Origin: Dinoroseobacter sp.
Lineage (GTDB): Bacteria > Pseudomonadota > Alphaproteobacteria > Rhodobacterales > Rhodobacteraceae
Assembly: GCA_030066795.1 (NCBI GenBank)
Contig: JASJAW010000012.1
Location: 62,001-126,000, forward strand
Direction: 5' to 3'
Length of the DNA stretch: 64,000 bases
Of the stretch, positions 42,966-52,403 are shown piece after piece (the stretch's first letter is position 1; every line of letters begins with the position of its first letter). The translations under genes were made by a program, and so were the position numbers. The notes below the pieces were generated by a model. The model was not told the origin of the DNA, searched no databases, and was given only the letters and a program-made list of their open reading frames with translations.

Positions 42966-43193
42966 CAAACCCGATAACTCAAACCAAGTTGTACAACCCG
43001 TGCAAAAGTCAGGGGCCGCAGGAGGTCCGTTAGAAGCATACGTCCAGTCATACCGCCGACGAAGTGACCGACCGCTTTGCGGACCAAAGAGACAGTCCGC
43101 GAACCAAGAATACGGCCCAATCGTGTGAAAGGTGCTGCGTTCGCTCTAGTCTCCGCAATGAGGGCATACAGTACTTTCGAAAGGACGTCGGAT

Positions 43194-44528
43194 ATGAACA
43201 GATTGGTTGCACCGTTCGGAGCGGTCACACTCTTTGCAGCAATGGCCTCCACCTCGGTTCAGGCGCAATCAGATGTCCTGTCCGCGCAAGAGTCGGACCC
43301 GAATCTTATGGGCTGGATGCAGGGGTTTCCGCCTCCGCCAGACAAACTCATCACGCAACCCGACAGCGTCTATTTCAGCTTTCCGCGGTTGCGTTGGTCG
43401 GTCTGTCACCTGCGAGAGTTTCTCCCGACTGAAGAAATCAGCCGCGGCCTCCGCGCACCCGTCCCGCATGAATACCCGTCTCCTGCAGAGTTCGCCGATC
43501 TACGCCAGCAGATCGACGCGGTCACTTTCACACCGCAAAACAGCGATGAAGAGATGACGTGGGAAGAGTCGCTTTACGCCAACTACACCGATGGCATGCT
43601 GATCCTTCATAAGGGAGAGGTGGTCTATGAGCGGTACTTCGGCTGCCTCGAAGAAGACGGCAAACATGCCATTATGTCGATGACCAAATCCTTCACCGGC
43701 CTTCTGGCCGAGATCATGGTTGTGGAAGGGGCGCTCGATGATACCGCTCTGGTCCAAGATATCATTCCGGAGATCGGCGGTAGCGCCTTCGCATCAGCCA
43801 CTGTCCGGCAGGTTATGGATATGACCACGGGTGTGAAATACTCAGAAGACTATTCCGATCCCAACGCCGATATATGGCTCTACTCCGCCGCTGCCAGCCC
43901 GCTTCCCAAGCCCGAAGACTACGAGGGGCCGGACGGGTATTGGGAGTATCTTCAACTGGTCGAGCCCGAGGGCAATCATGGAGACGAGTTCCATTACAAG
44001 ACGATCAACTCCGACATGTTGGGTTGGATCATCAGCCGGGTTTCTGGGAAGTCGGTAACCGAACTGGCCTCTGAACGCCTGTGGCGCCAGATGGGCGTCG
44101 AACAGGATGCCTATCAGACGGTCGATGGAAAGGGAGTGCCCTTTGCCGGTGGTGGCATCACCGCTGGGCTTCGCGATCTGGGGCGACTGGGCCAACTGAT
44201 GTTGAACCAAGGAGAGTTAAACGGCGCGCGGCTCTTTCCTACTGAAGTCGTAACGAACATTCGCAACGGCGGCGATCGGTCGAAATTCGGCGACGGGTTC
44301 CCCACTTTCGGCCCCGGCAGCTACACCAGCCAGTGGTGGGTCTTGCACAATGACCACGGGGCGTTCGCTGCGCGTGGCGTTCATGGCCAAACCATCTACG
44401 TCGATCCGACTGCTGAAATGGTGTTAGTGCGACTGGCATCCTACCCGCGAGCACAGAATGGTTTCATCGACCCAACGTCGTTACCAGCTTACCAGGCCGT
44501 CGCCGAATACCTAATGGAACAGCGATAG
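43194..44528 (+). CDS. Exported class C beta-lactamase-like serine hydrolase
   Basis: A 444-aa periplasmic protein with a signal peptide (MNRLVAPFGAVTLFAAMAST, cut near VQAQ). The beta-lactamase/transpeptidase active site is SMTK (Ser and Lys) near residue 160. A second motif lies near KTINSDMLGW, and the KTG-equivalent is GVHGQT near residue 395. It resembles 6-aminohexanoate-dimer hydrolase and EstB-type esterases more than true beta-lactamases. Substrate unknown. The AAAGGA site is about 10 nt before the ATG at 43194. Confidence 0.87.
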   Translation: MNRLVAPFGAVTLFAAMASTSVQAQSDVLSAQESDPNLMGWMQGFPPPPDKLITQPDSVYFSFPRLRWSVCHLREFLPTEEISRGLRAPVPHEYPSPAEFADLRQQIDAVTFTPQNSDEEMTWEESLYANYTDGMLILHKGEVVYERYFGCLEEDGKHAIMSMTKSFTGLLAEIMVVEGALDDTALVQDIIPEIGGSAFASATVRQVMDMTTGVKYSEDYSDPNADIWLYSAAASPLPKPEDYEGPDGYWEYLQLVEPEGNHGDEFHYKTINSDMLGWIISRVSGKSVTELASERLWRQMGVEQDAYQTVDGKGVPFAGGGITAGLRDLGRLGQLMLNQGELNGARLFPTEVVTNIRNGGDRSKFGDGFPTFGPGSYTSQWWVLHNDHGAFAARGVHGQTIYVDPTAEMVLVRLASYPRAQNGFIDPTSLPAYQAVAEYLMEQR

Positions 44529-44716
44529 TTTTTCTATTGGAGCGACCGCTTTCTGCTTTACGCAGTCAACTGACCGATCTGGTCAGGCTCATTCGCGCCT
44601 CAGGTGTCGCGAAGCTGTGCTGTACGGATGGAATGGCTCCTGTGAACTGGTCCACCGTTATGTTTAGGGCACGGAGAACAGAGAGGGGCGAACAAGCGCG
44701 ATCAGTATTGCTCGTT

Positions 44717-45382
44717 TCATTCGTCCTTCAAAAGCTCTGTGATACGGGTCATCAACTCCGTGAACTCGCTATCCTTGCTTGCAGAAAGAACGTCTAAAGT
44801 GCTTCGCTCAGTTGCGAAGGTCTCAAGTTCGAGTTCGCCCTCCATTACAGCGAGTAGGTCAGAGTAGGTCGTTGAAAAAACCAAATCGGGGGAGCGGGCT
44901 TTCTCGTATCGCATCTCCGCCTGCCCATTCTTCACTGAAAGGTGCATGTGCTCTCCGTCAACAACGACCGCTGCGTCGAAGGACATATCTGCTGTCGCAA
45001 CGCGGTTGGCTGCGACCCCCAATGTCGTTGCGACGGTGCGAAGGTTGCCTGGGGTTGCAATCACCCCTTCGGCCTGGAAACGCGCACCAAAAACGGCGAG
45101 CTCAAAAATTACATCTGAGGTCTTTTTCCCCAGGCCGGTCAACTCGTACAGCGATGCCCCGTGAGTGGATTCAGTTTTTCTTGCCAGGCCATCTTCGACC
45201 AATTTCGTTAAGCGTTCGGCCAACAAATTGGCCGCGATACCTGTCAGCCCTTTCTGGAGTTCAGTGAAACGGGCCGGACCTGCATGAAGGTCCCGCAAGA
45301 TAAGGAGCGTCCAGCGGTCGCCGATACGGTCTAATGCCCGGGCAATCGGACAAAGGAGTTTATAGGATCGAGATTTTGCCAT
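44717..45382 (-). CDS. HxlR-family regulator with C-terminal sterol-carrier-like domain
   Basis: A 221-aa transcription factor. Residues 1-95 are a winged-helix HxlR domain: LCPIARALDRIGDRWTLLIL with the near-invariant G-D-R-W-T-L segment and the Cys that senses oxidation or ligand. Residues about 120-221 resemble the SCP2/sterol-carrier lipid-binding fold (VVVDGEHMHLSVKNGQAEMR). Such a pairing would let lipids or fatty acyl compounds control the gene. It is divergent from the NmrA-like gene; a perfect inverted repeat lies between the two starts. Confidence 0.85.
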   Translation of the reverse strand: MAKSRSYKLLCPIARALDRIGDRWTLLILRDLHAGPARFTELQKGLTGIAANLLAERLTKLVEDGLARKTESTHGASLYELTGLGKKTSDVIFELAVFGARFQAEGVIATPGNLRTVATTLGVAANRVATADMSFDAAVVVDGEHMHLSVKNGQAEMRYEKARSPDLVFSTTYSDLLAVMEGELELETFATERSTLDVLSASKDSEFTELMTRITELLKDE

Positions 45383-45399
45383 TATGCCTCACGGCAATG

Positions 45400-45420
45400 T
45401 TACTTTAAAAAATAAAGTAA
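45400..45420. promoter_or_regulatory. Probable HxlR operator (inverted repeat)
   Basis: TTACTTTA-N5-TAAAGTAA is a perfect 8-bp inverted repeat 18 nt from the regulator's start codon and 42 nt from the NmrA-like gene's start, in an AT-rich block suited to two divergent promoters. HxlR-type operators are short dyads of this style. Autoregulation and control of the neighbour are inferred. Confidence 0.65.
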
Positions 45421-45462
45421 TTTCTTTATTTCATAAAACACTCTTCGATGGAGGTCTTGCCG

Positions 45463-46569
45463 ATGTCAACCTTACCTAAGATCCTTGTGACAAGCGCTTC
45501 TGGAAAAACGGGCATGCACGTGACGGCCCAGCTTCTGCAAAGAGGGGCCCACGTACGGGCCTTTGTACGCAAAACCGACGCTCGTTCAGAACGACTGAAA
45601 AGGGCCGGAGCCGAAATCTTCGTTGGCAACCAATACGCGCTGAGCGACATGCGCCGCGCAATGAGAGGCGTTCAACGCGCTTATCAATGTGCGCCGACAG
45701 CACCCAACAGTCTGCACTTTAATGCCATCTTCTCGGTTGCGGCGCACGAGGCGAGACTGGAGCATATAGTCACTCTCGGACAATGGCTCTCATCGGTGGA
45801 CCATCCATCACTGTTCACAAGAGAAGTCTACATTGCGGACCTACTGAACGAGATGTCACCCAAGTATAGCGTAACCTCGGTCATCCCGGGTTGGTTTGCA
45901 GACAACTACCTAATGGTCCTCGACATGGCCGCTCATCTCGGTCTCTTCGCGATGCCGTTGGGACGCAAGGATGAACGCAAGAATGCTCCTCCGTCCAATG
46001 AGGACATTGCCTCGGTCGTGGTTGCAGCACTAATGGATCCCACCGCACATGCGGGGAAAACGTACCGGCCAACAGGGCCAGATCTGATGTCCCCTGACGA
46101 CATCGCGGCCGCCATGGGGCGGGCACTTGGTCGGTCTGTGAAATACGTGAGTATTTCCGAGAAAATGATGACGAAGGCCCTGCGCGCCCTTCCGCCTGCA
46201 AATTACTCGGAGGCGGCAGTGTCGCAACTGGCCATCTATGCAGAGGAATACCGCCGCGGTAGTTTTGCAATAAACGCACCGACGGATGACGTGCTCAAAG
46301 TGGGCGGTCGCTTGCCAGAGGGGTTTGAGAGCATTGTAAGACGCAGACTGGCAGAACGCCCTGATCTGCGTCCGAGTTTGGCGGGGCGCCTGTCAGCTGT
46401 CATCGGTTTCACAAAAGTTGCGATAACGCCAGCGCTTGACCTCAATAAGGTTCAATCAGACCGCGATTACGTTCAGATCTCGCGACCCAAATTCAGTCAG
46501 GAAACGCCAGACTGGCTTAAGTCGCACGCACCAATCAAGGCCACTGACATGGCTCAGCGCACAACCTAG
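45463..46569 (+). CDS. NmrA-like NAD(P)-binding protein
   Basis: A 368-aa atypical short-chain dehydrogenase. It begins with a Rossmann P-loop ILVTSASGKTGMHVTAQLLQ (G-x2-G-x2-G variant) followed by AFVRK. There is no catalytic YxxxK, so it is more probably a redox-sensing NmrA/HSCARG-like protein or a quinone-type reductase relative. A C-terminal extension of about 90 residues beyond the NmrA domain is present. ATG at 45463 follows TGGAGG. It is divergent from the HxlR-type regulator and followed by a DUF1330 gene. Confidence 0.82.
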   Translation: MSTLPKILVTSASGKTGMHVTAQLLQRGAHVRAFVRKTDARSERLKRAGAEIFVGNQYALSDMRRAMRGVQRAYQCAPTAPNSLHFNAIFSVAAHEARLEHIVTLGQWLSSVDHPSLFTREVYIADLLNEMSPKYSVTSVIPGWFADNYLMVLDMAAHLGLFAMPLGRKDERKNAPPSNEDIASVVVAALMDPTAHAGKTYRPTGPDLMSPDDIAAAMGRALGRSVKYVSISEKMMTKALRALPPANYSEAAVSQLAIYAEEYRRGSFAINAPTDDVLKVGGRLPEGFESIVRRRLAERPDLRPSLAGRLSAVIGFTKVAITPALDLNKVQSDRDYVQISRPKFSQETPDWLKSHAPIKATDMAQRTT

Positions 46570-46652
46570 CCAAGTCGCCACGCCTTGGACACCACCTCAC
46601 CTGTCGAGCTTTTGCTCTGGCCAACCTTTCCGCTCTATTCATGGAGGCTCCG

Positions 46653-46946
46653 ATGAGCGCGTTATTTTCGTCCCGAATTACGATCAAGGATCCAGAAAAA
46701 TTCCGAGAGAATCTCGACAAGTCAAAGGCGATTGCCGGCCAGCACGGCGCTGAGTTACTGGCAAGCGCAACCGCCCCCCGCGCTCTCGCCGGCAATCCCG
46801 CACCACACCAAATGGTTGTGGTCGTGCGCTTCCCCACTATGGACGCCCTGAATGCCTGGTATGACTCTCAGGCCTATCAAGACCTTATCCCGCTCAGGCT
46901 CGAAGCCTCCGAGCAAGAGATCACCGTGTACCAGACCACCGCCTAG
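46653..46946 (+). CDS. DUF1330/ABM-like small protein
   Basis: A 97-aa dimeric alpha/beta-barrel protein: ITIKDPEKFRENLDKSKAIA, then HQMVVVVRFPTMDALNAWYD and SQAYQDLIPLRLEASEQEI, the DUF1330 pattern. ATG at 46653 follows TGGAGGC. Located 83 nt after the NmrA-like gene on the same strand and probably cotranscribed with it under the same HxlR control. Function unknown for the family. Confidence 0.82.
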   Translation: MSALFSSRITIKDPEKFRENLDKSKAIAGQHGAELLASATAPRALAGNPAPHQMVVVVRFPTMDALNAWYDSQAYQDLIPLRLEASEQEITVYQTTA

Positions 46947-47147
46947 CATGATCTTTGCCGGGAAATAGAAGATCGTCGGTCTTCCGCATTTTCATAAGCG
47001 GGAGGCTTCGGTGGACGCGTGAAGCCGAGAACACCGAGAACCTTTGTATTGAAGCCTCCAGAGCGTTTGGAGCACTTGGCTCCCGAGGAAACACGGCAAA
47101 CCGAACCAGTCACTATCTCCTCCATTTTGGCGGGCGAGATAGCCGTC

Positions 47148-48701
47148 TCACCCTTGGAAATGTCGGAACACACGCCGGTCCACGCTGGCCGCTGCCAGCA
47201 ACCCGCCCCAAAGTGCGCCGGGGATTCCGGGGCTCGCCACGTCTTGACCAGCGAGATAGAGCCCCGGGATTGGCGTCTGCGCGCGCAGTGCGTCGCACTT
47301 GACCCGCTCCGGGGTCACGTCGAGCCCATAGAAGGCGCCGTGGCGATGTCCCGTGTAGCTAACTGTGGTCAGCGGCGTCGCCAGCTCCTTGTAGACCACG
47401 AGCTTGGCTAGGTCGGGAAAGCAGGACGCGAAATGCGCCATTAGCGTCTCTTCCGCGCGTTGCTTAAACGTTCCGTAGTCGTCACCTCGCGGGCCGGGAG
47501 GACCCTCCGCCCATTTGGCAACCGTTGACCAATCGGCCCAAAAGATCGCTTGGCCCATGTGTTTTTTGCGCGGACCGGGGTCGTGCGCTGTGTTTTTTAG
47601 CGAACCGAATGACACTGCCATGTGGGGCGGCGGTCCGTTTGGTGCGTCGCTCCAGACAACATCGGTTTCCCCTGTCGGATAGAACCAATGATTGGCCCGT
47701 GTGGCACCAGCCGCTTCGATATCCCCTTCGAAGCCGAAAAAAAGGTTGAAATGCGCGATACTGGACGGGAGTGCACGGATTTCCGTTATCCAGTCTTCAT
47801 GTCCGCAATCCTCTGGCAAAAGGCTGTCAATTGTCTCGCGCGCGCCAATATCTGAAATAACGACCTTTGCGTGGATCTCGGTACCGTCCTCGATCTTTAC
47901 GCCCACAACGGCATCGCCCTCAAAGAGAAGATCCGTGACCCGAACGCCCCCGCGGGCTTCACCGCCCTTTTTGGTGATGGTCGGAAGGATGTGGTCGGCA
48001 TAGGCCGCCGCACCGCCAACAGGGTACCAGGCTCCGCTGGGCAGGTATGCCCCCGCAATCAGCGCATGCATTGCGAAGCTGGCTTTGCTGGGTCGTCCGC
48101 CGTGATCGCCCCATTGTGCCGACATGACAGCGGCGAGCTCAGGATTGTCGGTTAGGTCGTCGATAACCTCCTTGGTCGTCCGGTCGATCCATTTAGAGAT
48201 TGTGCGCCGGTTCCACCAATCGAGCATGTCTCCGGCGATTTCCGGCATCGCCCGGGTCGGAAAGATCTTGTACATCGCCTCGTAGCCTTCACGCATCGCA
48301 TGGGTCCACGCCTCAATGGCCTCGGTCTCATCGGGAAAGCGATCCTTCAAATCCCGCTCTTGCGCCTCGTAGGGGCGGGTGAGCGACAGCGGCTCGGCAG
48401 CTCCAATGTGCAAAGTGTCATAGACCGACCCCATCGGAGCGAATTCGATGGGTGTGTCCGAAAGCCAGTCAAGAAGCGCGCGCGCGCGGTCGCCGGGCGC
48501 CATTTCACTGAGGTAGTGCACGCCCACATCCCAGGTGAACCCCTCCCGGGAGAAGCTGTGCGTCAGCCCACCGAGCGTCCAATGCTGCTCAAGGATAAGG
48601 ACCCTATGCCCGACCTGGCTCAAAGCTGCACCAGCGGCCATTCCGCCCATGCCGGACCCAATAACGATGGCATCCCAGGTGTCGTTCTCAATCTGTTGCA
48701 T
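47148..48701 (-). CDS. CrtI-like FAD-dependent oxidoreductase
   Basis: A 517-aa flavoprotein of the phytoene desaturase/carotenoid isomerase/retinol saturase group. The N-terminal FAD motif is DAIVIGSGMGGMAAGAALSQ, followed by VLILEQHWTLGGLTHSF; the C-terminal FAD motif is IPGLYLAGQDVASPGIPGAL. The active-site middle region is diverged from true carotenoid enzymes. No other carotenoid gene is present, so the substrate is open. GGAGG precedes the ATG at 48701. It is the last gene of a three-gene operon and overlaps the SnoaL-like gene by 14 nt. Confidence 0.85.
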   Translation of the reverse strand: MQQIENDTWDAIVIGSGMGGMAAGAALSQVGHRVLILEQHWTLGGLTHSFSREGFTWDVGVHYLSEMAPGDRARALLDWLSDTPIEFAPMGSVYDTLHIGAAEPLSLTRPYEAQERDLKDRFPDETEAIEAWTHAMREGYEAMYKIFPTRAMPEIAGDMLDWWNRRTISKWIDRTTKEVIDDLTDNPELAAVMSAQWGDHGGRPSKASFAMHALIAGAYLPSGAWYPVGGAAAYADHILPTITKKGGEARGGVRVTDLLFEGDAVVGVKIEDGTEIHAKVVISDIGARETIDSLLPEDCGHEDWITEIRALPSSIAHFNLFFGFEGDIEAAGATRANHWFYPTGETDVVWSDAPNGPPPHMAVSFGSLKNTAHDPGPRKKHMGQAIFWADWSTVAKWAEGPPGPRGDDYGTFKQRAEETLMAHFASCFPDLAKLVVYKELATPLTTVSYTGHRHGAFYGLDVTPERVKCDALRAQTPIPGLYLAGQDVASPGIPGALWGGLLAAASVDRRVFRHFQG

Positions 48702-49083
48702 TTCGAACCTCCGTTGGTTGACCGGGAACGATGTCCCAGACTTCGTGGATCCGACCTTCCACAATCCGCCATACGACCACGACGTCTATCGTGATCATTT
48801 GGCTCTCGAGGGTCAGGGTATTGCGCGATTGAACGACCACCAGCTCCAACCCTACAGGGGTGGTCGAGATGGGCTCGATCTGGAATGTTCCATGGGTTTT
48901 CTGAGCGAGCGTCGCAAAAAAGCCCAGTATTCCCTCTGGCCCAAAATAATCGCCCTGCAACTCGGGCAGATTGGGGTTGGAGTAATGCCAGACAGCATCT
49001 TCTGCGAAGAGTTTGGCTGTCGCTGCCATATTGTTCAGATCGAATTGCCCAAGCACGGCAAGAGCCGGATGATTATCGGTCAT
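48688..49083 (-). CDS. SnoaL-like (NTF2-fold) protein
   Basis: A 131-aa cone-shaped NTF2-fold protein: LGQFDLNNMAATAKLFAEDA with the Trp-His-Tyr-containing strand VWHYSNPNLPEL, and the closing WRIVEGRIHEVWD. Members act as isomerases, cyclases or hydrolases on small hydrophobic compounds, or are non-catalytic. Its ATG overlaps the stop of the metallo-beta-lactamase-fold gene (ATGA, 49080-49083). It belongs to a tightly overlapped three-gene unit, which suggests a shared pathway. Confidence 0.83.
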   Translation of the reverse strand: MTDNHPALAVLGQFDLNNMAATAKLFAEDAVWHYSNPNLPELQGDYFGPEGILGFFATLAQKTHGTFQIEPISTTPVGLELVVVQSRNTLTLESQMITIDVVVVWRIVEGRIHEVWDIVPGQPTEVRNATD

Positions 49084-50084
49084 TCCAGGGTCTCTCCTGT
49101 TTGAGATGCTGTACCTGTTGCCTGCGCGATCGCGTTCTCGGCCGCGAAATCATGTGAAGCCACGATGGCCAGCCCGGGCAGACGCTCTTTCAGAGCATGT
49201 ACTTTCGCGAAGGATGATAGGAGCGTTTCTCTGTCGCCGGTACCGGGAACCACATTCTTTGCAAGCAGCGCCGCTTCGTATGTCAGGTCCCCCACAAGCA
49301 GGATCGGATCCCAACCGTCTTGTCGGATCAACATGGACAGGGAGCCCTTGGTATGGCCCGGCGTCGGCAACAGGACCATTGAGCCATCGCCCGCGACGTC
49401 GTGGATTCCTTCGAAACCCTCAAAAAGTGGGTCGTCAGTAGGCTTGAACGAAATCTGCCGCCATTTCGCTGACGAGATCTCGATATGTTCTCGCAAAATC
49501 CATTCCCGCTCCGGATGCAGTTCCGACAGGATCTCCCACTCCCGGGCGCTCACCAGAAGATCAGCCTGTGGAATCTGGGCGATCCCACCTACATGGTCGA
49601 AGTGGAGATGCGAGATAACAGCCGTTCGAATGCCATCAGCAGAGACGCCTGCTCTGGCCAGTACGTGATCGATCCGATCTACTTCTCGAAGGTGAAATCG
49701 GAAGATCCGGGGCAGCAAGAAGCGCCCGATCGGCTGCCTGATATAGCTTGTGTCGAAGGCGACGCGCGGATCGATCCCAGTGTCGAACAGCACCATTCCG
49801 TCCCGGTGGTCGATCAGGAAACACTGCAATGGCAAGGGCACCCAATCGCGCCCGAAGAAGACCCACCAAAGCTGCGGCTGATTGCTGCCATAGCGATGTT
49901 CTTTGTGCTGCTCCGCATGCCCGCATTTCAATGCGCGGACCGAACCAATCGGGTGCTCCGCGCAGCCCGGTTCGTCTGAAAGTTCTTTGTGAGAGTTCGC
50001 CAAGAGCAACTCCCTCGAATACCCTGAATTGTAATAGGTGCCGCCGCCGAAGCCGACTGACACAGTCAGCGGTGAGATCACCAC
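49080..50084 (-). CDS. Metallo-beta-lactamase-fold hydrolase (lactonase-like)
   Basis: A 334-aa hydrolase with the zinc motif SHLHFDHVGG (HxHxDH) near residue 160, a further His in TPGHTKGS and an Asp in VGDLTYEA, and the late His in IVASHD. The layout resembles N-acyl-homoserine-lactone lactonases of the AttM/AiiA group, but also other MBL hydrolases. The first 50 residues, including a His/Glu-rich stretch, are unusual. The start is a GTG. It is the first gene of the three-gene operon and is divergent from the frameshifted saccharopine-dehydrogenase-like gene. Confidence 0.85.
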   Translation of the reverse strand: MVISPLTVSVGFGGGTYYNSGYSRELLLANSHKELSDEPGCAEHPIGSVRALKCGHAEQHKEHRYGSNQPQLWWVFFGRDWVPLPLQCFLIDHRDGMVLFDTGIDPRVAFDTSYIRQPIGRFLLPRIFRFHLREVDRIDHVLARAGVSADGIRTAVISHLHFDHVGGIAQIPQADLLVSAREWEILSELHPEREWILREHIEISSAKWRQISFKPTDDPLFEGFEGIHDVAGDGSMVLLPTPGHTKGSLSMLIRQDGWDPILLVGDLTYEAALLAKNVVPGTGDRETLLSSFAKVHALKERLPGLAIVASHDFAAENAIAQATGTASQTGETLE

Positions 50085-50235
50085 CTTTCCCTTTGTGCAC
50101 GCAATTAAAACTGAGCTCGTTGATTTGTCTCAAGGATTGCTTGAGTAATCTGCGGCACAGGACCACAAGTCTGGCCGCTGTCCGGCCGGCCATAATCCGT
50201 GAGGATTTTGAAACTAGCAGAATTAGGCTCTTCGA

Positions 50236-51464
50236 ATGACTCGTGAGACCAATTTCGACATCATACTCTGGGGAGGATCGAGCTTTGTGGGCAAGCTTGT
50301 AGCAGAGTATCTGAACACACAATATGGTGCGAATGGCTCTCTGCGCTGGGCGATTGGCGGTCGAAATGAAAGAAAACTGGCGGCGACGCGCCGCGCATTA
50401 GGTCCTGATGCCGAGGAACTTCCTCTGTTCGTTGGTGACGCGTTTGACCGCCAATTTCTCGGATCCATGGTTCGAAACACCAAAGTGGTTCTCTCGACCG
50501 TTGGTCCATACAAGCTCTACGGTGGTGGCCTCGTCGAAGCATGTGCCGAAAACGGAACCGATTACTGTGATCTGTCCGGTGAGATAACCTTCGTCCGCGA
50601 GATGATGGATCTGCACTCGGAGCGAGCCCGGGCGTCGGGTGCAAGGATATTGACTTGCTGCGGCGTAGACTCGCTCCCGTCGGATCTGGGCGTCTATATC
50701 CTCCACCAAGCCGCGCGTCGGCGCTCCGATAGTTCCATCGCGCACGTAACGAATGAGGTGCACGCCTTTCGAGGAGGGTTCAGCGGAGGCACCATTCTGA
50801 GCCTTTGCACTATGCGCAACGAGGCGGCTCAGAGCGCCAGGATCGCAGAAATTCTCGAAAACCCTTACGCTATTTGCCCACCGGCTCGACGCCGTGGTGT
50901 ACAGCAATCCGATGTTGACGCCGTGCAGCAGCTTGAAACTGGAAAATGGTTGGGGCCATTCTTTATGGCGATTGTGAACACGCGGGTTGTTCACGCCACA
51001 AACGCGCATCTGGAATATCCCTATGGACCGGACTTCACCTACATCGAAGGTATGAGTGTCGGCGGTAGGCTGGCCGCAAATCTTCTCGGTGCGTTTTCAC
51101 GCGCATTCTATTGGGCATATAAGTCTTCGCTATTAAGGGATTTTCTTGAGGCAGTTCTTCTGCCGAAACCTGCGAAGGGCCGTCAGAAAAAGTTCGTGAG
51201 CAAGGGTTTTTCGAATTTCGTCTGTTTGCCCGCACTCGATCAGGTGAGCGTCTGAAGCTAATCGTGAGTGGTGACCGTGATCCAGGTTACGGAGCATCAA
51301 GCAGGATGATCGGCGAGGTTGCAGTTTGCATGGCAAAGGATTTGGAGAACAGGGCTCTGCCCGGTGGGATTTGGACACCTGGCGCTGCGATTGCGGATGA
51401 GATCATACCTCGTCTCATCAAGAATGCCGTGTTAGATTTTCAGTTGGTTTCTGAGGTGGATTGA
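50236..51464 (+). pseudogene. Saccharopine-dehydrogenase-like reductase gene, -1 frameshifted
   Basis: An open frame of 339 codons (stop at 51255) with a NADP-binding start FDIILWGGSSFVGKLVAEYL. Its last codons are nonsense for the family. In the -1 frame, from about 51207, the sequence continues FEFRLFARTRSGERLKLIVS then GDRDPGYGASSRMIGE and GGIWTPGAAIADEIIPRL, the normal conserved C-terminus, to a stop at 51464. The change falls at G-GGT-TTT (51204-51210), a heptamer of slippery form. A lost base in the G/T run, a sequencing error, or true recoding are the options. The family (COG3268-like, trans-acting enoyl-reductase type) acts on lipids or polyketides. Confidence 0.8.
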
Positions 51465-51621
51465 AGAAGTCTCGATCTATTGATCGTTCTCGAAAGACAA
51501 CCCGATGAGTGTCGAAGGCACAATCAACTTTGAAACAGGGGAGCGTCCTTTCAACCTTAGTCAGGACCACCCATGCTGCCGGACCCACGGTTGGACCTAA
51601 TCTGAAAGAGGACATTCACCT

Positions 51622-52062
51622 GTGCAGAGAAAAGTAGTGCTCGGAATTTACTTGGTTGTCGGCCTCGTCAATCTCATCATGGGCGTGATCTATTTTTCCT
51701 CCAACGAGTTTCTATCTTATCATTCGCAGGCAACAGGTGCTTCATGGGACGAGGTTGATCCCAGCACGCAAACGTTGATCCTCGCGTTGATGAAATTGGC
51801 CGGCGGAGGTTGGCTCGCCTTGGGTTTCTTCACAATTTCACTGACGCTAGCTGAGTTAAGAAAGAGCAACTCGTTTGCAAGGTGGATACTCCCGATCGGA
51901 ACGATCCTTTTCTATCTCGTAAGCTTCGTCGTGACTTGGGGGATCTATCGAAATACCGGTGCGGCATCTCCATGGGCGCCATCTCTTGCCATGATTGCGT
52001 TGGCTCTTGTTGCTTTCGCTGCCGACGCACCGTGGGCCAAGCAGAAGCGTCGCCCGACCTGA
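51622..52062 (+). CDS. Four-helix membrane protein of unknown function
   Basis: A 146-aa inner-membrane protein with four hydrophobic helices (about residues 5-25, 53-75, 88-107 and 117-135) and a polar loop with several Ser/Asp residues (SWDEVDPSTQT). No family recognised. The start is GTG at 51622, about 8 nt after AAAGAGGA. It stands alone. Confidence 0.65.
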   Translation: MQRKVVLGIYLVVGLVNLIMGVIYFSSNEFLSYHSQATGASWDEVDPSTQTLILALMKLAGGGWLALGFFTISLTLAELRKSNSFARWILPIGTILFYLVSFVVTWGIYRNTGAASPWAPSLAMIALALVAFAADAPWAKQKRRPT

Positions 52063-52403
52063 AACTCTCTTGGCTGGATAACGACAGGAATCAACCCTTA
52101 AGAATGGTTGCTCCAACCCACCACACCACACACACGCAGTTTCCTTTCGATTGCTGGACTGACGAGGGTGGCGTGCTCAAGTTCGCGCGCCAATTTTCGC
52201 CGCACTCGGATAGATCAAACGTGGTCAGAAAAGAGAACGCGTTGCTGCCAATCAGCCGTTGTTTGTCCTGAGGCAACTAAGTGCCGAAAGCGAAGGTTCC
52301 GTATAAAAGCGGTAAATCTCCGCGCCGAACCGTCGGAAAACAGGGGCGTCGAAAAAGTCGTCGCCCGTAACTCGGTGCGCCCGATGACTTTTGTTCCTTT
52401 CAA
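52063..52403. other. Non-coding stretch before the ScfR-type regulator stop
   Basis: No credible gene, promoter or hairpin recognised. The short frames in it are not conserved-looking. Confidence 0.4.

Noticed and set aside
46943-47173. A 76-codon minus-strand frame between the DUF1330 and CrtI-like genes
   Set aside because: Overlaps the end of the CrtI-like gene, no ribosome site and Ser/Arg-rich random composition.
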